This document shows, one piece after another, positions 34,017 to 43,807 of a stretch of 64,000 bases of DNA. Position numbers and translations under genes: made by a program. Source of the DNA: Hoeflea sp. IMCC20628 (lineage in GTDB: Bacteria; Pseudomonadota; Alphaproteobacteria; Rhizobiales; Rhizobiaceae); the NCBI RefSeq assembly GCF_001011155.1, contig NZ_CP011479.1, positions 3,862,501 to 3,926,500 on the forward strand, read 5' to 3'. Under the pieces are notes generated by a model, which worked only from the letters and a program-made list of their open reading frames with translations, did no database searches and had not been told where the DNA came from. Within the stretch, counting starts at the first letter, position 1, and each line of letters begins with the position of its first letter.

Positions 34017-35453
34017 TCACTCGAGTCCGTAAGGCACCGTCCTGCGCATGTTGGGATCGACGATCAGACGGCGCTTGAGCGGCGGGACGGCGCGTTGGTG
34101 ACAGTTGCGGCGCTCGCAGATCCTGCAAGATACGCCAATCGGCTCGAAGGCCTCGGCGCGGGCGATATCCAGAGCATCGGCATAGACAAGTTCGCCGGCA
34201 TGGGCGACTTCGCAACCGAGCGCCAGCGCATAAGACTGCACCGGATCGCGCCAGCCGCCGGAAGGTTTGGAGACCGCAGTGGCGAGGCAAAGATAACGCA
34301 CGCCGTCGGGCGTTTCAGCCAATTGCCTTATGATGCGGTTGGGCGTCTCAAACGCGCTGTGGGCATTCCATAGGGGGCAGGCCGAGCCGAAACGGGCAAA
34401 TTGCAGCTTGGTGGCCGAGTGGCGCTTGGTGATATTGCCGGCCTTGTCGACGCGGGCGAAGAAAAACGGCACGCCCTTCTGGCCGGGCCGCTGCAGGGTC
34501 GAGAGACGGTGCGCCACCTGCTCGAGGCTGGTCGAGAAGCGGTCGGCCAAGAGCACCAGATCATGGCGAAGTTCCCGCGCAGTAGCGCTGAAGGCGCCGT
34601 AGGGCAGGATCGCGGCCCCGGCAAAATAATTGGCCAGTCCGATGCGACAGATACCGGCAGCATCAGCCGAGCGAAAGCGCGCCTCCTCGATGATTTTTGT
34701 CATCGCGGCATCATGCTCGATCAGCGCTATCTGGCAGGCGATCTGGAAGGCCTGTGTCGAGACGGGGGTGCGCGGATTGAGCCAGAGCACGCGGGAGACC
34801 GGATCGAAACGGCGCAGACTGCCGGCATCGCTTTGTCCTGCTCCCGGCTCGCCGCCACTGCCGATTACAATCCGCACCCGGTGGCGGCGCTCGATGTGAT
34901 CGGCCAGCGCCTTGAGGCTGACGCCGCGGCTTTTCGCCAGCTCCTGGCTCAGCGCTTCGCCGGCGAGATCGAGCTCGTGGATGTAATTGTCGACATAATG
35001 GAAGAAATCCCGCACCTCCTCGTAAGGGGTGGGATCAGTCAGCGCGCCGGAACGCTCCAGCGTTTCATCAAGTTCGGCCAGTTGATCGCCGGAGCGCCGC
35101 ATTGCCTGATGCAGCGACAGGAAAGCGCGGGCAAAGGACGGGGCGTTCTGCACCACCAGCTTGACGTCGGTCAACGATGGCTGCGCCCCGCCCGACACCG
35201 GATCGGCCAGTGCTTCGGCGACGTCGGCGAGCAACCGGTCGGTGTCCTGATCCGACAGCGTCGTGATGTCGATCGAGAATGCTTCGGCGAGCGCCAGAAG
35301 CACCGAGGCGCTGACATGGCGCTGGTTGTTTTCGATCTGGTTGAGATAGCTGGTCGAGATGCCGAGCTTGGTCGCAAAGCCGGCTTGAGTGAGGCCGTGC
35401 TCGCCACGGATGGCGCGGATCTTGCCGCCGACGAAGAGTTTGCGTGCTCGCAT
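34017..35453 (-). CDS. pccR: Short-chain fatty acyl-CoA regulator, PccR-like (XRE HTH + DUF2083)
   Basis: The 478-residue protein has an N-terminal XRE-type helix-turn-helix (about 10-65, with [20 protein letters not shown]), a middle IrrE/ImmA-like region and a C-terminal DUF2083 domain with the Cys cluster CRICERRNC. This is the architecture of ScfR regulators; PccR of Rhodobacter controls propionyl-CoA carboxylase and methylmalonyl-CoA mutase. Here it is divergent from pccB, and a TTTGCAA inverted repeat starts 14 bases ahead of its ATG, so control of both the pcc operon and itself is likely. ATG 35453 is used; the longer frame starts at a TTG. Confidence 0.9.
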   Translation of the reverse strand: MRARKLFVGGKIRAIRGEHGLTQAGFATKLGISTSYLNQIENNQRHVSASVLLALAEAFSIDITTLSDQDTDRLLADVAEALADPVSGGAQPSLTDVKLVVQNAPSFARAFLSLHQAMRRSGDQLAELDETLERSGALTDPTPYEEVRDFFHYVDNYIHELDLAGEALSQELAKSRGVSLKALADHIERRHRVRIVIGSGGEPGAGQSDAGSLRRFDPVSRVLWLNPRTPVSTQAFQIACQIALIEHDAAMTKIIEEARFRSADAAGICRIGLANYFAGAAILPYGAFSATARELRHDLVLLADRFSTSLEQVAHRLSTLQRPGQKGVPFFFARVDKAGNITKRHSATKLQFARFGSACPLWNAHSAFETPNRIIRQLAETPDGVRYLCLATAVSKPSGGWRDPVQSYALALGCEVAHAGELVYADALDIARAEAFEPIGVSCRICERRNCHQRAVPPLKRRLIVDPNMRRTVPYGLE

Positions 35454-35466
35454 GAATGTTCGCAAC

Positions 35467-35488
35467 TTTGCAAAATTGCAGTTGCAAA
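35467..35488. promoter_or_regulatory. PccR operator candidate (TTTGCAA inverted repeat)
   Basis: TTTGCAA (35467-35473) and TTGCAAA (35482-35488) are perfect inverted arms with an 8-base spacer, and extra TTGC elements follow towards pccB (35491, 35498). From memory, PccR-type regulators recognise paired TTTGCAAA elements. The site lies between the divergent pccR and pccB genes, nearer to pccR. Confidence 0.65.
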
Positions 35489-35669
35489 CATTGCTAGTGC
35501 AACATGCTTACCTTTTCAACCCTGTTGCGGCCGCTGCATTCACGCTATCACCATGCATTCAACGCCCGAAAACCAGTTTGGTTGACTGCGGGCGATGTGA
35601 CCAAAGCAGCATTGGCAGCGGCCGTATTTCCGGCAACATGAGCAAGTGGTGCGAAAAAGGAGGCCTGTG

Positions 35670-37202
35670 ATGCGGGAAATTATCGAAGAGGTTGAACACC
35701 GGCGCGAACAGGCCCGGCTCGGCGGTGGCCAGCATCGCATCGACGCGCAGCATGGCAAAGGCAAGCTGACAGCGCGCGAGCGGCTCGACGTGCTGCTCGA
35801 CGAGGGGTCGTTCGAAGAATACGACATGTACAAGACCCATCGCTGCACGGACTTCGGCATGGAGGCCCAGGTTTTTCCCGGCGACGGCGTGATCACCGGC
35901 TGGGGCACGATCAATGGCCGTCCAGTCTATGTATTCTCCCAGGATTTCACCGTGTTCGGCGGTTCGCTGTCGGAGACGCATGCGGAGAAAATCTGCAAGG
36001 TGATGGATCTGGCCGTGCAGAACGGCGCGCCGCTGATCGGGCTGAATGATTCCGGCGGCGCACGGATCCAGGAAGGCGTGGCCTCGCTCGGCGGCTATGC
36101 CGAAGTGTTCTGGCGCAATGTGCAGGCCTCGGGCGTAATCCCGCAAATCTCGGTGATCATGGGGCCATGTGCGGGCGGCGCGGTCTACTCGCCGGCGATG
36201 ACTGACTTCATCTTCATGGTGAAAGACACGAGCTACATGTTCGTGACCGGCCCGGACGTGGTCAAGACCGTGACTAACGAGATCGTCACCGCTGAAGAAC
36301 TCGGCGGTGCCTCGACCCACACGAAGAAATCCTCCGTCGCCGATGGTGCTTACGACAATGACGTCGAGGCGCTGATCGAAATCCGCCGGATGTTCGATTT
36401 CCTGCCGCTCTCGAGCCGCGAAACACCGCCTGTCATTCCGACGGCGGACGCGCCCGACCGGATCGAGAACGCACTCGACACGCTGATCCCCGACAACGCC
36501 AACAAGCCTTACGACATGCGCGAAGTCATTGCCCGGGTTGGCGATGAGGGTGACTTCTTCGAGATCCAGGCCAACCACGCCAGGAACATTCTGTGCGGCT
36601 TCATCCGTCTGAACGGTTCGACCGTCGGCGTTGTGGCCAACCAGCCGATGGTGCTGGCCGGCTGTCTCGACATCGATTCCTCGAAGAAGGCTGCGCGTTT
36701 CGTCCGCTTCTGCGATGCCTTCAACATTCCGATCCTGACGCTGGTCGACGTTCCGGGCTTCCTGCCGGGAACCAGCCAGGAATATAACGGCATCATCAAA
36801 CATGGCGCCAAGCTGCTGTTCGCCTATGCCGAGGCCACAGTGCCGAAGGTTACCGTGATCACCCGCAAGGCCTATGGCGGCGCTTACGACGTGATGGCGT
36901 CCAAGCACATCCGTGCCGACGTCAACTATGCCTGGCCAACGGCGCAGATTGCGGTGATGGGCGCCAAGGGCGCGACCGAGATCCTCTACCGCTCCGAGCT
37001 TGGCGATCCGGACAAGATCGCGCAACGCACCGCCGATTACGAAGACCGCTTCGCCAATCCGTTCGTCGCCGCCCAGCGCGGCTTCATCGACGAGGTGATC
37101 ATGCCGCACTCAACCCGGCGCCGTGTGGTGCGAGCCTTTGAAATGCTGAAGACCAAGAAGGTGACGCAGCCGCTGCGCAAGCACAACAACATTCCGTTGT
37201 GA
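35670..37202 (+). CDS. pccB: Propionyl-CoA carboxylase beta subunit (carboxyltransferase)
   Basis: The 510-residue carboxyltransferase moves CO2 from biotin to propionyl-CoA, forming methylmalonyl-CoA. Crotonase-fold motifs include [30 protein letters not shown] with the oxyanion glycine pair, [13 protein letters not shown] and [18 protein letters not shown] 35670 is fixed by AAGGAGG 6 bases ahead; eight upstream codons are not needed. It heads the operon with yghU, a small orf, pccA and mcm, and is divergent from pccR with its operator between. Confidence 0.96.
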   Translation: MREIIEEVEHRREQARLGGGQHRIDAQHGKGKLTARERLDVLLDEGSFEEYDMYKTHRCTDFGMEAQVFPGDGVITGWGTINGRPVYVFSQDFTVFGGSLSETHAEKICKVMDLAVQNGAPLIGLNDSGGARIQEGVASLGGYAEVFWRNVQASGVIPQISVIMGPCAGGAVYSPAMTDFIFMVKDTSYMFVTGPDVVKTVTNEIVTAEELGGASTHTKKSSVADGAYDNDVEALIEIRRMFDFLPLSSRETPPVIPTADAPDRIENALDTLIPDNANKPYDMREVIARVGDEGDFFEIQANHARNILCGFIRLNGSTVGVVANQPMVLAGCLDIDSSKKAARFVRFCDAFNIPILTLVDVPGFLPGTSQEYNGIIKHGAKLLFAYAEATVPKVTVITRKAYGGAYDVMASKHIRADVNYAWPTAQIAVMGAKGATEILYRSELGDPDKIAQRTADYEDRFANPFVAAQRGFIDEVIMPHSTRRRVVRAFEMLKTKKVTQPLRKHNNIPL

Positions 37203-37369
37203 GGCGATATTGAGCGAGGGCGTCGGGTTCCCCTGTGTCGTGAATCCGGCGCACGGCAGGCACTCACGTCTTTTTGACCGGAGATAGGGTACGCCCGCTG
37301 GCTGCAATTTTCCGTTTTTCGGCCTATATGCTCTGGTGAGATATTTCTCGCCAACAAGGACCAGATTTC

Positions 37370-38290
37370 ATGACTGAAGAAAACAAGTTCCCGCCAGAAA
37401 ACAATTTGCCTGCCGGCTATGAACCAGCCAAGGTTTGGGAATGGAAGCAAGGCAATGGCGGACGCTTCGCCAATATCAATCGTCCTGTCTCCGGCCCGAC
37501 CCAAGACAAGGAACTGCAGATCGGCAAGCACCCGCTGCAGCTTTACTCGCTGGCGACACCAAATGGCGTCAAGGTGACGGTGATGCTCGAGGAGCTGCTG
37601 GCTGCCGGTCATGAGGGTGCAGAATATGACGCCTGGCTGATCAATATCGGTGAAGGCGACCAGTTCGGTTCGGGCTTTGTCGACATCAATCCGAACTCGA
37701 AGATCCCGGCACTGGTCGACCATTCGACACCGGAGCCGACACGGCTGTTTGAAAGTGGCTCGATCCTCTTGTATCTCGCCGAGAGATTTGGCGCGTTCCT
37801 GCCCGAGGAGCACCATGCGCGCACCGAAGCGCTCAACTGGCTGTTCTGGCAGATGGGCTCGGGCCCGTTCCTCGGCGGCGGCTTCGGGCACTTCTATGCC
37901 TATGCGCCGATGAAGATCGAATACGCCATCGACCGCTTCGCCATGGAGGTCAAGCGCCAGCTCGACGTGCTCGACAAGCGCCTTGCCAACAATGAGTTCA
38001 TCGCCGGAAGCGAGTATTCGATTGCCGACATGGCGATCTGGCCCTGGTATGGCACGCTGCTGCAGGGGAATGTCTATGGCGACGCTGCAACCTATCTCGA
38101 AACAGACAGCTACACCAATCTGAAGCGCTGGACCGACCAGATTGCCGCGCGTCCCGCGGTCAAGCGTGGACGCATGGTTAACCGCGCCTTCGGCGAGCCG
38201 TCCGAGCAGTTGCACGAACGCCATGACGCAAGCGATTTCGAGCTGCGCACCCAGGACAAGCTGGACGCACTAACCGAAGGCAAGAACTGA
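37370..38290 (+). CDS. yghU: Glutathione-dependent disulfide-bond oxidoreductase (YghU/Nu-class GST-like)
   Basis: The 306-residue glutathione transferase-like protein resembles YghU, which reduces disulfides and organic peroxides with two bound glutathiones. The N-terminal thioredoxin domain carries the TPNGVKVTVMLEEL segment and PNSKIPALVD, followed by ESGSILLYLAERFG; the C-terminal helical domain includes EYSIADMAIWPWYG. It lies within the pcc gene row and its TGA overlaps the ATG of the next orf. Its presence among propionate genes is not explained by known biochemistry. Confidence 0.92.
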   Translation: MTEENKFPPENNLPAGYEPAKVWEWKQGNGGRFANINRPVSGPTQDKELQIGKHPLQLYSLATPNGVKVTVMLEELLAAGHEGAEYDAWLINIGEGDQFGSGFVDINPNSKIPALVDHSTPEPTRLFESGSILLYLAERFGAFLPEEHHARTEALNWLFWQMGSGPFLGGGFGHFYAYAPMKIEYAIDRFAMEVKRQLDVLDKRLANNEFIAGSEYSIADMAIWPWYGTLLQGNVYGDAATYLETDSYTNLKRWTDQIAARPAVKRGRMVNRAFGEPSEQLHERHDASDFELRTQDKLDALTEGKN

Positions 38291-38667
38291 TGGCAAAACT
38301 GCCGGAAATGACCAAGCACCGCGGAATCCCCTCCGGCCTGCCCGGCACAGGCTTCCAGTTCACCATTCGCCGCGCCAATCCGCGCGGCGTGACGGCGATC
38401 ATCAGCCGGCGCCGCATGGCCGACCGGACGCCGACGGAGAAACTGGCTGATGTCGCATTTCTGCACGCGCTCTGGCACAAGTTCGGCGATGAGCCGTTCG
38501 AGCGCGGCAATCTTGATGCGGGCCGGATCAGCTGGCTGTTCGGTCGCGAGATCGTGGCCGCAGAAGACCCCTTCGATGCGCAATCCTACACGGCCATGCT
38601 GCAAATTGACGAGCGCGCGGGGCGGGCAAGCTACCCCGATGCGTTCGAGGACGTGCTGATCGTTTAG
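38290..38667 (+). CDS. Small conserved protein within the pcc operon, function unknown
   Basis: The 125-residue soluble protein has a basic N-terminal half and an acidic C-terminal half, with ADVAFLHALWHKFGDEPFERG and ISWLFGREIV as likely helices. It has no signal peptide, no transmembrane segment and no cysteines. I do not recognise a named family, though a small orf between pccB and pccA is common in Rhizobiales as I recall. Its ATG shares one base with the yghU stop, so the two are coupled. A DNA-binding or adaptor role cannot be judged. Confidence 0.75.
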   Translation: MAKLPEMTKHRGIPSGLPGTGFQFTIRRANPRGVTAIISRRRMADRTPTEKLADVAFLHALWHKFGDEPFERGNLDAGRISWLFGREIVAAEDPFDAQSYTAMLQIDERAGRASYPDAFEDVLIV

Positions 38668-38680
38668 AAGGCATTTGAGA

Positions 38681-38708
38681 AACCTCTCCCCTCATGAGGG
38701 GAGAGGTT
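38681..38708. repeat. 28-bp perfect palindrome, RIME-like, in the pcc operon
   Basis: AACCTCTCCCCTCA (38681-38694) is followed directly by its exact reverse complement (38695-38708). The CTCCCCTC/GAGGGGAG core recalls the RIME-like repeats at 42970 and 43528. It lies between the small orf and pccA and could form a strong hairpin in the operon message. Confidence 0.75.
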
Positions 38709-38813
38709 CGGGCGGAAAACCGGGCTCCGGACCACCCGATGACACATCGGGAATGGCCCGAACGAGACGACTGGAAGTCATGGGCCGCAGGCCCATCAGC
38801 GGGGGTAAAGTAC

Positions 38814-40820
38814 ATGTTTTCCAAGATCCTGATCGCCAATCGCGGTGAAATTGCCTGCCGGGTGATCAAGTCCGCACGGGCTATGGGCATCAAGACGGTT
38901 GCGGTTTATTCCGACGCCGACCGCGATGCTGTGCATGTGGCGATGGCCGACGAGGCCGTGCATATTGGTCCCCCGCCGGCCAACCAGTCCTACCTGATCC
39001 CCGAGAAGATCATCGCCGCGTGCAAGCAAACCGGCGCGCAGGCCGTGCATCCGGGCTACGGGTTCCTGTCCGAGCGAGCCTCGTTCTGCGAGGCGCTCGA
39101 GAAAGAAGGCATCGCCTTCATCGGCCCGAAGGTCAAAGCCATCGAGGCGATGGGTGACAAGATCACCTCCAAGAAGATTGCGGCGGAAGCCGGCGTGTCG
39201 ACAGTGCCGGGCCATATGGGGCTGATCGACGACGAGGCGCATGCGGCCAAGATTGCAGCCGAAATCGGCTATCCAGTGATGATCAAGGCGTCGGCCGGCG
39301 GCGGTGGAAAGGGTATGCGCATTGCCTGGAATGACGCCGAGGCGCGCGAGGGCTTCACGCGCTCGAAATCGGAAGCGGCGAGCTCTTTTGGTGACGACCG
39401 GATCTTCATCGAGAAATTCATCGAGGAACCGCGCCATATCGAGATCCAGCTGATCGGCGACAGCCACGGCAATGTCATTTATCTCGGCGAACGCGAATGT
39501 TCGATCCAGCGGCGGAACCAGAAGGTGGTGGAGGAAGCCCCCTCACCTTTCCTTGATGCCGCAACCCGCAAGGCCATGGGCGAGCAGTCGGTGGCTCTGG
39601 CCAAGGCGGTTGACTACCAGTCGGCCGGCACGGTCGAATTCATCGTCGACAAGAACCTCAAGTTCTTCTTCCTCGAGATGAACACACGGCTGCAGGTCGA
39701 GCATCCGGTGACCGAGTTGATCACCGGCGTTGATCTGGTCGAACAAATGATCCGCGTTGCTGCCGGCGAGAAGCTCGCCTTCTCGCAGGCTGATGTGAAG
39801 CTCACAGGCTGGGCGGTCGAAAGCCGGCTCTATGCCGAGGATCCCTACCGCAATTTTCTGCCCTCGATCGGCCGACTGACGCGCTACCGGCCGCCGGAAG
39901 AAGGCACGACCGACGGCATCACCATCCGCAACGATACCGGTGTCACCGAAGGCTCCGAGATCTCGATGTTCTACGACCCGATGGTCGCCAAACTCTGCAC
40001 CCATGCGCCGACGCGGCTTGAGGCGATCGACGCCATGGCCGACGCGCTGGACCGGTTCGAGGTCGAAGGCATCGGCCACAATCTGCCGTTCCTGTCAGCA
40101 TTGATGCAGCATCCGCGCTGGCGCGAGGGGCGGTTGTCGACCGGCTTCATCGCCGAGGAATATCCCGACGGCTTCGGCCCGGTGCCGCCGAACGAGGCGA
40201 CCGTTGAACGTTTCGCCATCGCGGCATTGCTGCTCAGCCACATTCTTGGCGAGCGCAATGCGCAGATTTCCGGTGCGCGCTTCAGCCAGGTCGAAAAACG
40301 CGCCCACGAGGACAAGGTGGTGCGGGTCGCCGGTCAGGAGATCACCGGGCATATCGACGACACCGATGACGTCTATCTGGTGCGGCTGCCCGGCCGTGAA
40401 CCGATGGCGGTGGCGACCGACTGGATGCCGGGCGCGCGGCTGGCGATTTTTGACATCGATGGTGACCTCCATGCGATCAAGGTCGAACCCGCCGACGCTG
40501 GCTGGCGGCTCAGGCAATTGGGTGTCGACGTCCGGGCGCAGGTGTTCAGCCCGCGTGTGGCGGAGCTTGCCCGGCTGATGAAAGCGAAGGTCGCGCCGGA
40601 CACCTCGGGCCTGCTGCTGTGCCCGATGCCGGGGCTGATCGTCTCGATCGCTGTCAACGAGGGCGACGAAGTTCAGGAAGGCCAGACGCTGGCCATCGTC
40701 GAAGCGATGAAGATGGAGAACGTGCTGAAAGCCGAGCGCAAGGGCATTGTCTCGCGCATTCCGGTGAAAGCCGGCGACAGCCTCGCCGTCGACGAGATCA
40801 TCATGGAGTTCGCAAAATGA
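38814..40820 (+). CDS. pccA: Propionyl-CoA carboxylase alpha subunit (biotin carboxylase + BCCP)
   Basis: The 668-residue protein carries a biotin carboxylase domain at the N-terminus ([31 protein letters not shown]-grasp [13 protein letters not shown]), a BT domain linking to PccB, and a C-terminal biotin carrier domain with EAMKMEN, biotin lysine about 633. It carboxylates biotin with ATP and bicarbonate. ATG 38814 is placed where the family starts; the open frame upstream includes the palindrome and is not coding. Its stop overlaps the mutase ATG as ATGA. Confidence 0.96.
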   Translation: MFSKILIANRGEIACRVIKSARAMGIKTVAVYSDADRDAVHVAMADEAVHIGPPPANQSYLIPEKIIAACKQTGAQAVHPGYGFLSERASFCEALEKEGIAFIGPKVKAIEAMGDKITSKKIAAEAGVSTVPGHMGLIDDEAHAAKIAAEIGYPVMIKASAGGGGKGMRIAWNDAEAREGFTRSKSEAASSFGDDRIFIEKFIEEPRHIEIQLIGDSHGNVIYLGERECSIQRRNQKVVEEAPSPFLDAATRKAMGEQSVALAKAVDYQSAGTVEFIVDKNLKFFFLEMNTRLQVEHPVTELITGVDLVEQMIRVAAGEKLAFSQADVKLTGWAVESRLYAEDPYRNFLPSIGRLTRYRPPEEGTTDGITIRNDTGVTEGSEISMFYDPMVAKLCTHAPTRLEAIDAMADALDRFEVEGIGHNLPFLSALMQHPRWREGRLSTGFIAEEYPDGFGPVPPNEATVERFAIAALLLSHILGERNAQISGARFSQVEKRAHEDKVVRVAGQEITGHIDDTDDVYLVRLPGREPMAVATDWMPGARLAIFDIDGDLHAIKVEPADAGWRLRQLGVDVRAQVFSPRVAELARLMKAKVAPDTSGLLLCPMPGLIVSIAVNEGDEVQEGQTLAIVEAMKMENVLKAERKGIVSRIPVKAGDSLAVDEIIMEFAK

Positions 40821-42955
40821 GCAAGACCACCCGCGACTGGCTCGATCTCGCCACCAAGGATCTCAAGGGCAAGCCGATTGAAAGCCTGAACACCGCAACG
40901 CCGGAAGGCATCACGCTGAAGCCGCTCTATACAGCTGAAGACCTGCCCGAAAGAGCAGCGTCGGAGCTGCCGGGCTTCGCGCCGTTCACCCGCGGCGTGC
41001 GCGCCACGATGTATACCGGCCAACCCTGGACCATCCGGCAATATGCCGGGTTTTCGACGGCGGAGGACTCCAACGCGTTCTACCGCAAAAACCTCGCCGC
41101 CGGGCAAAAGGGCCTGTCGGTGGCGTTCGATCTCGCCACCCACCGGGGCTATGATTCCGATCATCCGCGGGTGACCGGCGATGTCGGCAAGGCCGGCGTG
41201 GCGATCGACTCGGTCGAGGACATGAAGATCCTGTTCGATGGAATTCCGCTGGGCGAAATGAGCGTGTCGATGACCATGAACGGGGCGATCATTCCCGTGC
41301 TGGCAATGTTCATCGTTGCAGGCGAGGAACAGGGCGTCGAGCGCGCGGCACTCACAGGCACGGTGCAGAACGACATCCTCAAGGAGTTCATGGTCCGCAA
41401 CACCTATATCTATTCGCCCGAACCCTCGATGCGGATTGTCGCCGACATCATCGAGTTCACGTCGAAGGAAATGCCGAAGTTCAACTCGATCTCGATTTCC
41501 GGCTACCACATGCAGGAAGCCGGCGCGACGCTGGCGCAGGAGCTGGCCTACACGCTGGCCGACGGCATGGAATATGTCCGCGCCGCCCAGACCAAGGGGC
41601 TCGATGTCGACGCCTTTGCCGGACGGCTGTCGTTCTTCTTCTGCATCGGCATGAATGTGTTCATGGAAGCGGCGAAACTGCGCGCGGCCCGCGCCATGTG
41701 GTCAAAGATCATGACCGATTTCGGTGCCAAGTCCGAGCGTTCGAAGATGCTGCGCACCCATTGCCAGACATCGGGCGTGTCGCTGACCGAGCAGGATCCT
41801 TACAACAATGTGGTCCGCACCGCCTTTGAAGCCATGGCCGCGGTGCTGGGCGGCACCCAGTCGCTGCACACCAATTCATTCGATGAGGCGATCGCGCTGC
41901 CGACGGAATTCTCCGCCCGCATCGCCCGCAACACCCAGCTCATTCTGGCGCATGAGACCGGCATCACCAATGTCGTCGATCCGCTCGGTGGCTCCTATTA
42001 TGTCGAGAAGCTGACGGCTGATCTGGCCGAAAAAGCCTGGGAGCTGATCGCCGAGGTCGAGTCGCTCGGCGGCATGACCAAGGCGGTCGAGCAGGGCCTG
42101 CCGAAGATGCGCATCGAGGAAGCCGCTGCCCGGCGGCAGGCGCGGATCGACCGTGGCGAGGACGTGATCGTCGGGGTCAACCGCTTCCGGCTTGCCGACG
42201 AGCCCCAGGTCGACATTCTCAATATCGACACCGACAAGGTGCGCGCCGGTCAGGTGGCGCGGCTCAACAAGATGCGCGCCAACCGCGACCCGAAGGCGCA
42301 GGAAGCGGCAATTGCAGCGCTGGAGCAGGTGGCGAAGTCAGGCAAGGGCAACCTGTTGTCCGCCGCCGTCGACGCGGCACGGGCGCGGGCCTCGCTGGGT
42401 GAGATTTCCGACGCAATGGAGCGTGGCTTCGGTGGCCGTCACCACGCGGTGACCAAGGTGATTGGCGGTGTCTATGAGGACGTCTATCACGACGATCCGG
42501 AATACCAGGCAATCCGCTCGCGCATCGCCGACTATGCGGCGGACAAGGGCCGCGCACCGCACGTGCTTGTGGCCAAGATGGGCCAGGACGGCCACGACCG
42601 CGGCGCCAAGGTGATCGCCACGGCGTTTGCCGACATGGGCTTCAAGGTGGATCTCACCGACATGTTCGAAACACCGGCGGAAGTCACCGACAAGGCCATC
42701 GCGCTAGGCGTTGACGTGGTCGGCGTCTCATCACTCGCGGCTGGTCACAAATCGCTGGTGCCCGAGCTTATCAACCGACTGAAAGACAAGGACCGTGCTG
42801 ACATCCAGGTCGTCGTCGGCGGCGTCATCCCGGAACAGGATTACGGGTTCCTGCGCGAAGCCGGCGTGGCCGAAATTTTTGGTCCCGGCTCGAACGTGCT
42901 CGATGCCGCGAATGCCGTGCTGGCACGGATTTCGGGCGTGAGACGGAACGTGTGA
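40817..42955 (+). CDS. scpA: Methylmalonyl-CoA mutase (B12-dependent, single chain)
   Basis: The 712-residue enzyme isomerises (R)-methylmalonyl-CoA to succinyl-CoA. The N-terminal TIM barrel holds [17 protein letters not shown], and the C-terminal cobalamin domain has [11 protein letters not shown] (DxHxxG, near residue 590), GVSSLAAGH and VVGGVIP. The ATG at 40817 overlaps the pccA stop by four bases, so the last two steps of the methylmalonyl-CoA pathway are translationally coupled. The gene ends directly before a RIME-like repeat. Also called mutB, mcmA or bhbA in relatives. Confidence 0.97.
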   Translation: MSKTTRDWLDLATKDLKGKPIESLNTATPEGITLKPLYTAEDLPERAASELPGFAPFTRGVRATMYTGQPWTIRQYAGFSTAEDSNAFYRKNLAAGQKGLSVAFDLATHRGYDSDHPRVTGDVGKAGVAIDSVEDMKILFDGIPLGEMSVSMTMNGAIIPVLAMFIVAGEEQGVERAALTGTVQNDILKEFMVRNTYIYSPEPSMRIVADIIEFTSKEMPKFNSISISGYHMQEAGATLAQELAYTLADGMEYVRAAQTKGLDVDAFAGRLSFFFCIGMNVFMEAAKLRAARAMWSKIMTDFGAKSERSKMLRTHCQTSGVSLTEQDPYNNVVRTAFEAMAAVLGGTQSLHTNSFDEAIALPTEFSARIARNTQLILAHETGITNVVDPLGGSYYVEKLTADLAEKAWELIAEVESLGGMTKAVEQGLPKMRIEEAAARRQARIDRGEDVIVGVNRFRLADEPQVDILNIDTDKVRAGQVARLNKMRANRDPKAQEAAIAALEQVAKSGKGNLLSAAVDAARARASLGEISDAMERGFGGRHHAVTKVIGGVYEDVYHDDPEYQAIRSRIADYAADKGRAPHVLVAKMGQDGHDRGAKVIATAFADMGFKVDLTDMFETPAEVTDKAIALGVDVVGVSSLAAGHKSLVPELINRLKDKDRADIQVVVGGVIPEQDYGFLREAGVAEIFGPGSNVLDAANAVLARISGVRRNV

Positions 42956-42969
42956 GGCCGCTGCAAGCG

Positions 42970-43114
42970 CCCCTCATCCGTCAGCTTTGCTGACACCTTC
43001 TCCCACGAGGGGAGAAGGGAGATCGGGCATTTTCCCAGCTTACCCCCTTCCTTCTCCCCTGGTGGGAGAAGGTGGATACGGGCGTTCCGTGAACGCCCGT
43101 AGACGGATGAGGGG
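42970..43114. repeat. RIME-like repeat element A
   Basis: The 145-bp unit is bounded by perfect 13-bp inverted ends, CCCCTCATCCGTC (42970-42982) and GACGGATGAGGGG (43102-43114). Inside are two CTTCTCCC/GGGAGAAG stem motifs. The composition matches rhizobial intergenic mosaic elements. It follows the mutase gene and precedes the DUF559 gene. Confidence 0.85.
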
Positions 43115-43130
43115 AAATTCTCAGTGGACA

Positions 43131-43499
43131 CTACCGCCAGTCCTGCCTGAGCGACACATCCCGGGCAAAGGCCAGGATCGTCGCGCAGGTGCTGTCGAGA
43201 TCGCGCATGACGTCGTCATTCCAGAACCGCAGCACCCGGAAGCCGTACTCTTCAAGCTTTGAATCACGGGTCACGTCCCGCGCGCTTTCCGCATGCTGAC
43301 TGCCATCCAGCTCGACGATCAGTTTCGCTTCCATGCAGACGAAGTCGGCAATATAGGACCCAATCGGCACCTGCCGCCGGAACTTCAGCTTGTCGAGCCG
43401 ACGGTTGCGCAAGGCGCCCCACAGCCGCTGTTCCGCTTCTGTCGGAGCTCTGCGCATATCGCGCGCGAAACCGCGCAGCCGGTCGATGTTCTTGCTCAT
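43131..43499 (-). CDS. DUF559 domain protein (endonuclease-like fold)
   Basis: The 122-residue protein starts MSKNIDRLRGFARDMRR and has the DUF559 core: a PTEAEQRLWGALRNRRL helix, FRRQVPIGSYIADFVC, KLIVELDGSQHAES and the strand RVLRFWNDDVM. The D...ELDG...Q pattern resembles Vsr/PD-(D/E)XK-type nucleases, so a nuclease-like activity is possible. ATG 43499 has GAGGG 7 bases ahead. A longer frame to 43604 only translates repeat B. The gene lies alone between two RIME-like units that share identical ends. Confidence 0.88.
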   Translation of the reverse strand: MSKNIDRLRGFARDMRRAPTEAEQRLWGALRNRRLDKLKFRRQVPIGSYIADFVCMEAKLIVELDGSQHAESARDVTRDSKLEEYGFRVLRFWNDDVMRDLDSTCATILAFARDVSLRQDWR

Positions 43500-43527
43500 C
43501 AAGCGACCCTCATCAAAAATGACAAGA

Positions 43528-43789
43528 CCCCTCATCCGTCTGCGCCGGTTCACGGAACCGACGCATCCACCTTCTCCCACGAGGGGAGAAGGGAGGTCCA
43601 GCACAAGTCTCTATTACGATCTCCCGCGAACAGGAACGCTGATAGATCTTTTCTCTTGCACTCTGCAATTTTGCCTAGGTTACCGCCAAAGCTGGAGCAA
43701 TCAAGCTGTTCCGTGCAGCCCCTTCCTTCTCCCCCCGTGGGAGAAGGTGGATCCGGGCGTTCCGTGAACGACCGGAGACGGATGAGGGG
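43528..43789. repeat. RIME-like repeat element B
   Basis: The 262-bp unit carries the same perfect 13-bp inverted ends as element A (43528-43540 and 43777-43789) and the same CTTCTCCC/GGGAGAAG stems. Between them (about 43600-43718) lies some 120 bases of unrelated sequence, as if the repeat had been split by an insertion or two copies lie back to back. Confidence 0.85.
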
Positions 43790-43807
43790 ACGGATGCAAA
43801 GGCTGAT

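Noticed and set aside
43500-43604. N-terminal extension of the DUF559 protein
   Set aside because: It only translates repeat element B; the ATG at 43499 has its own ribosome site.
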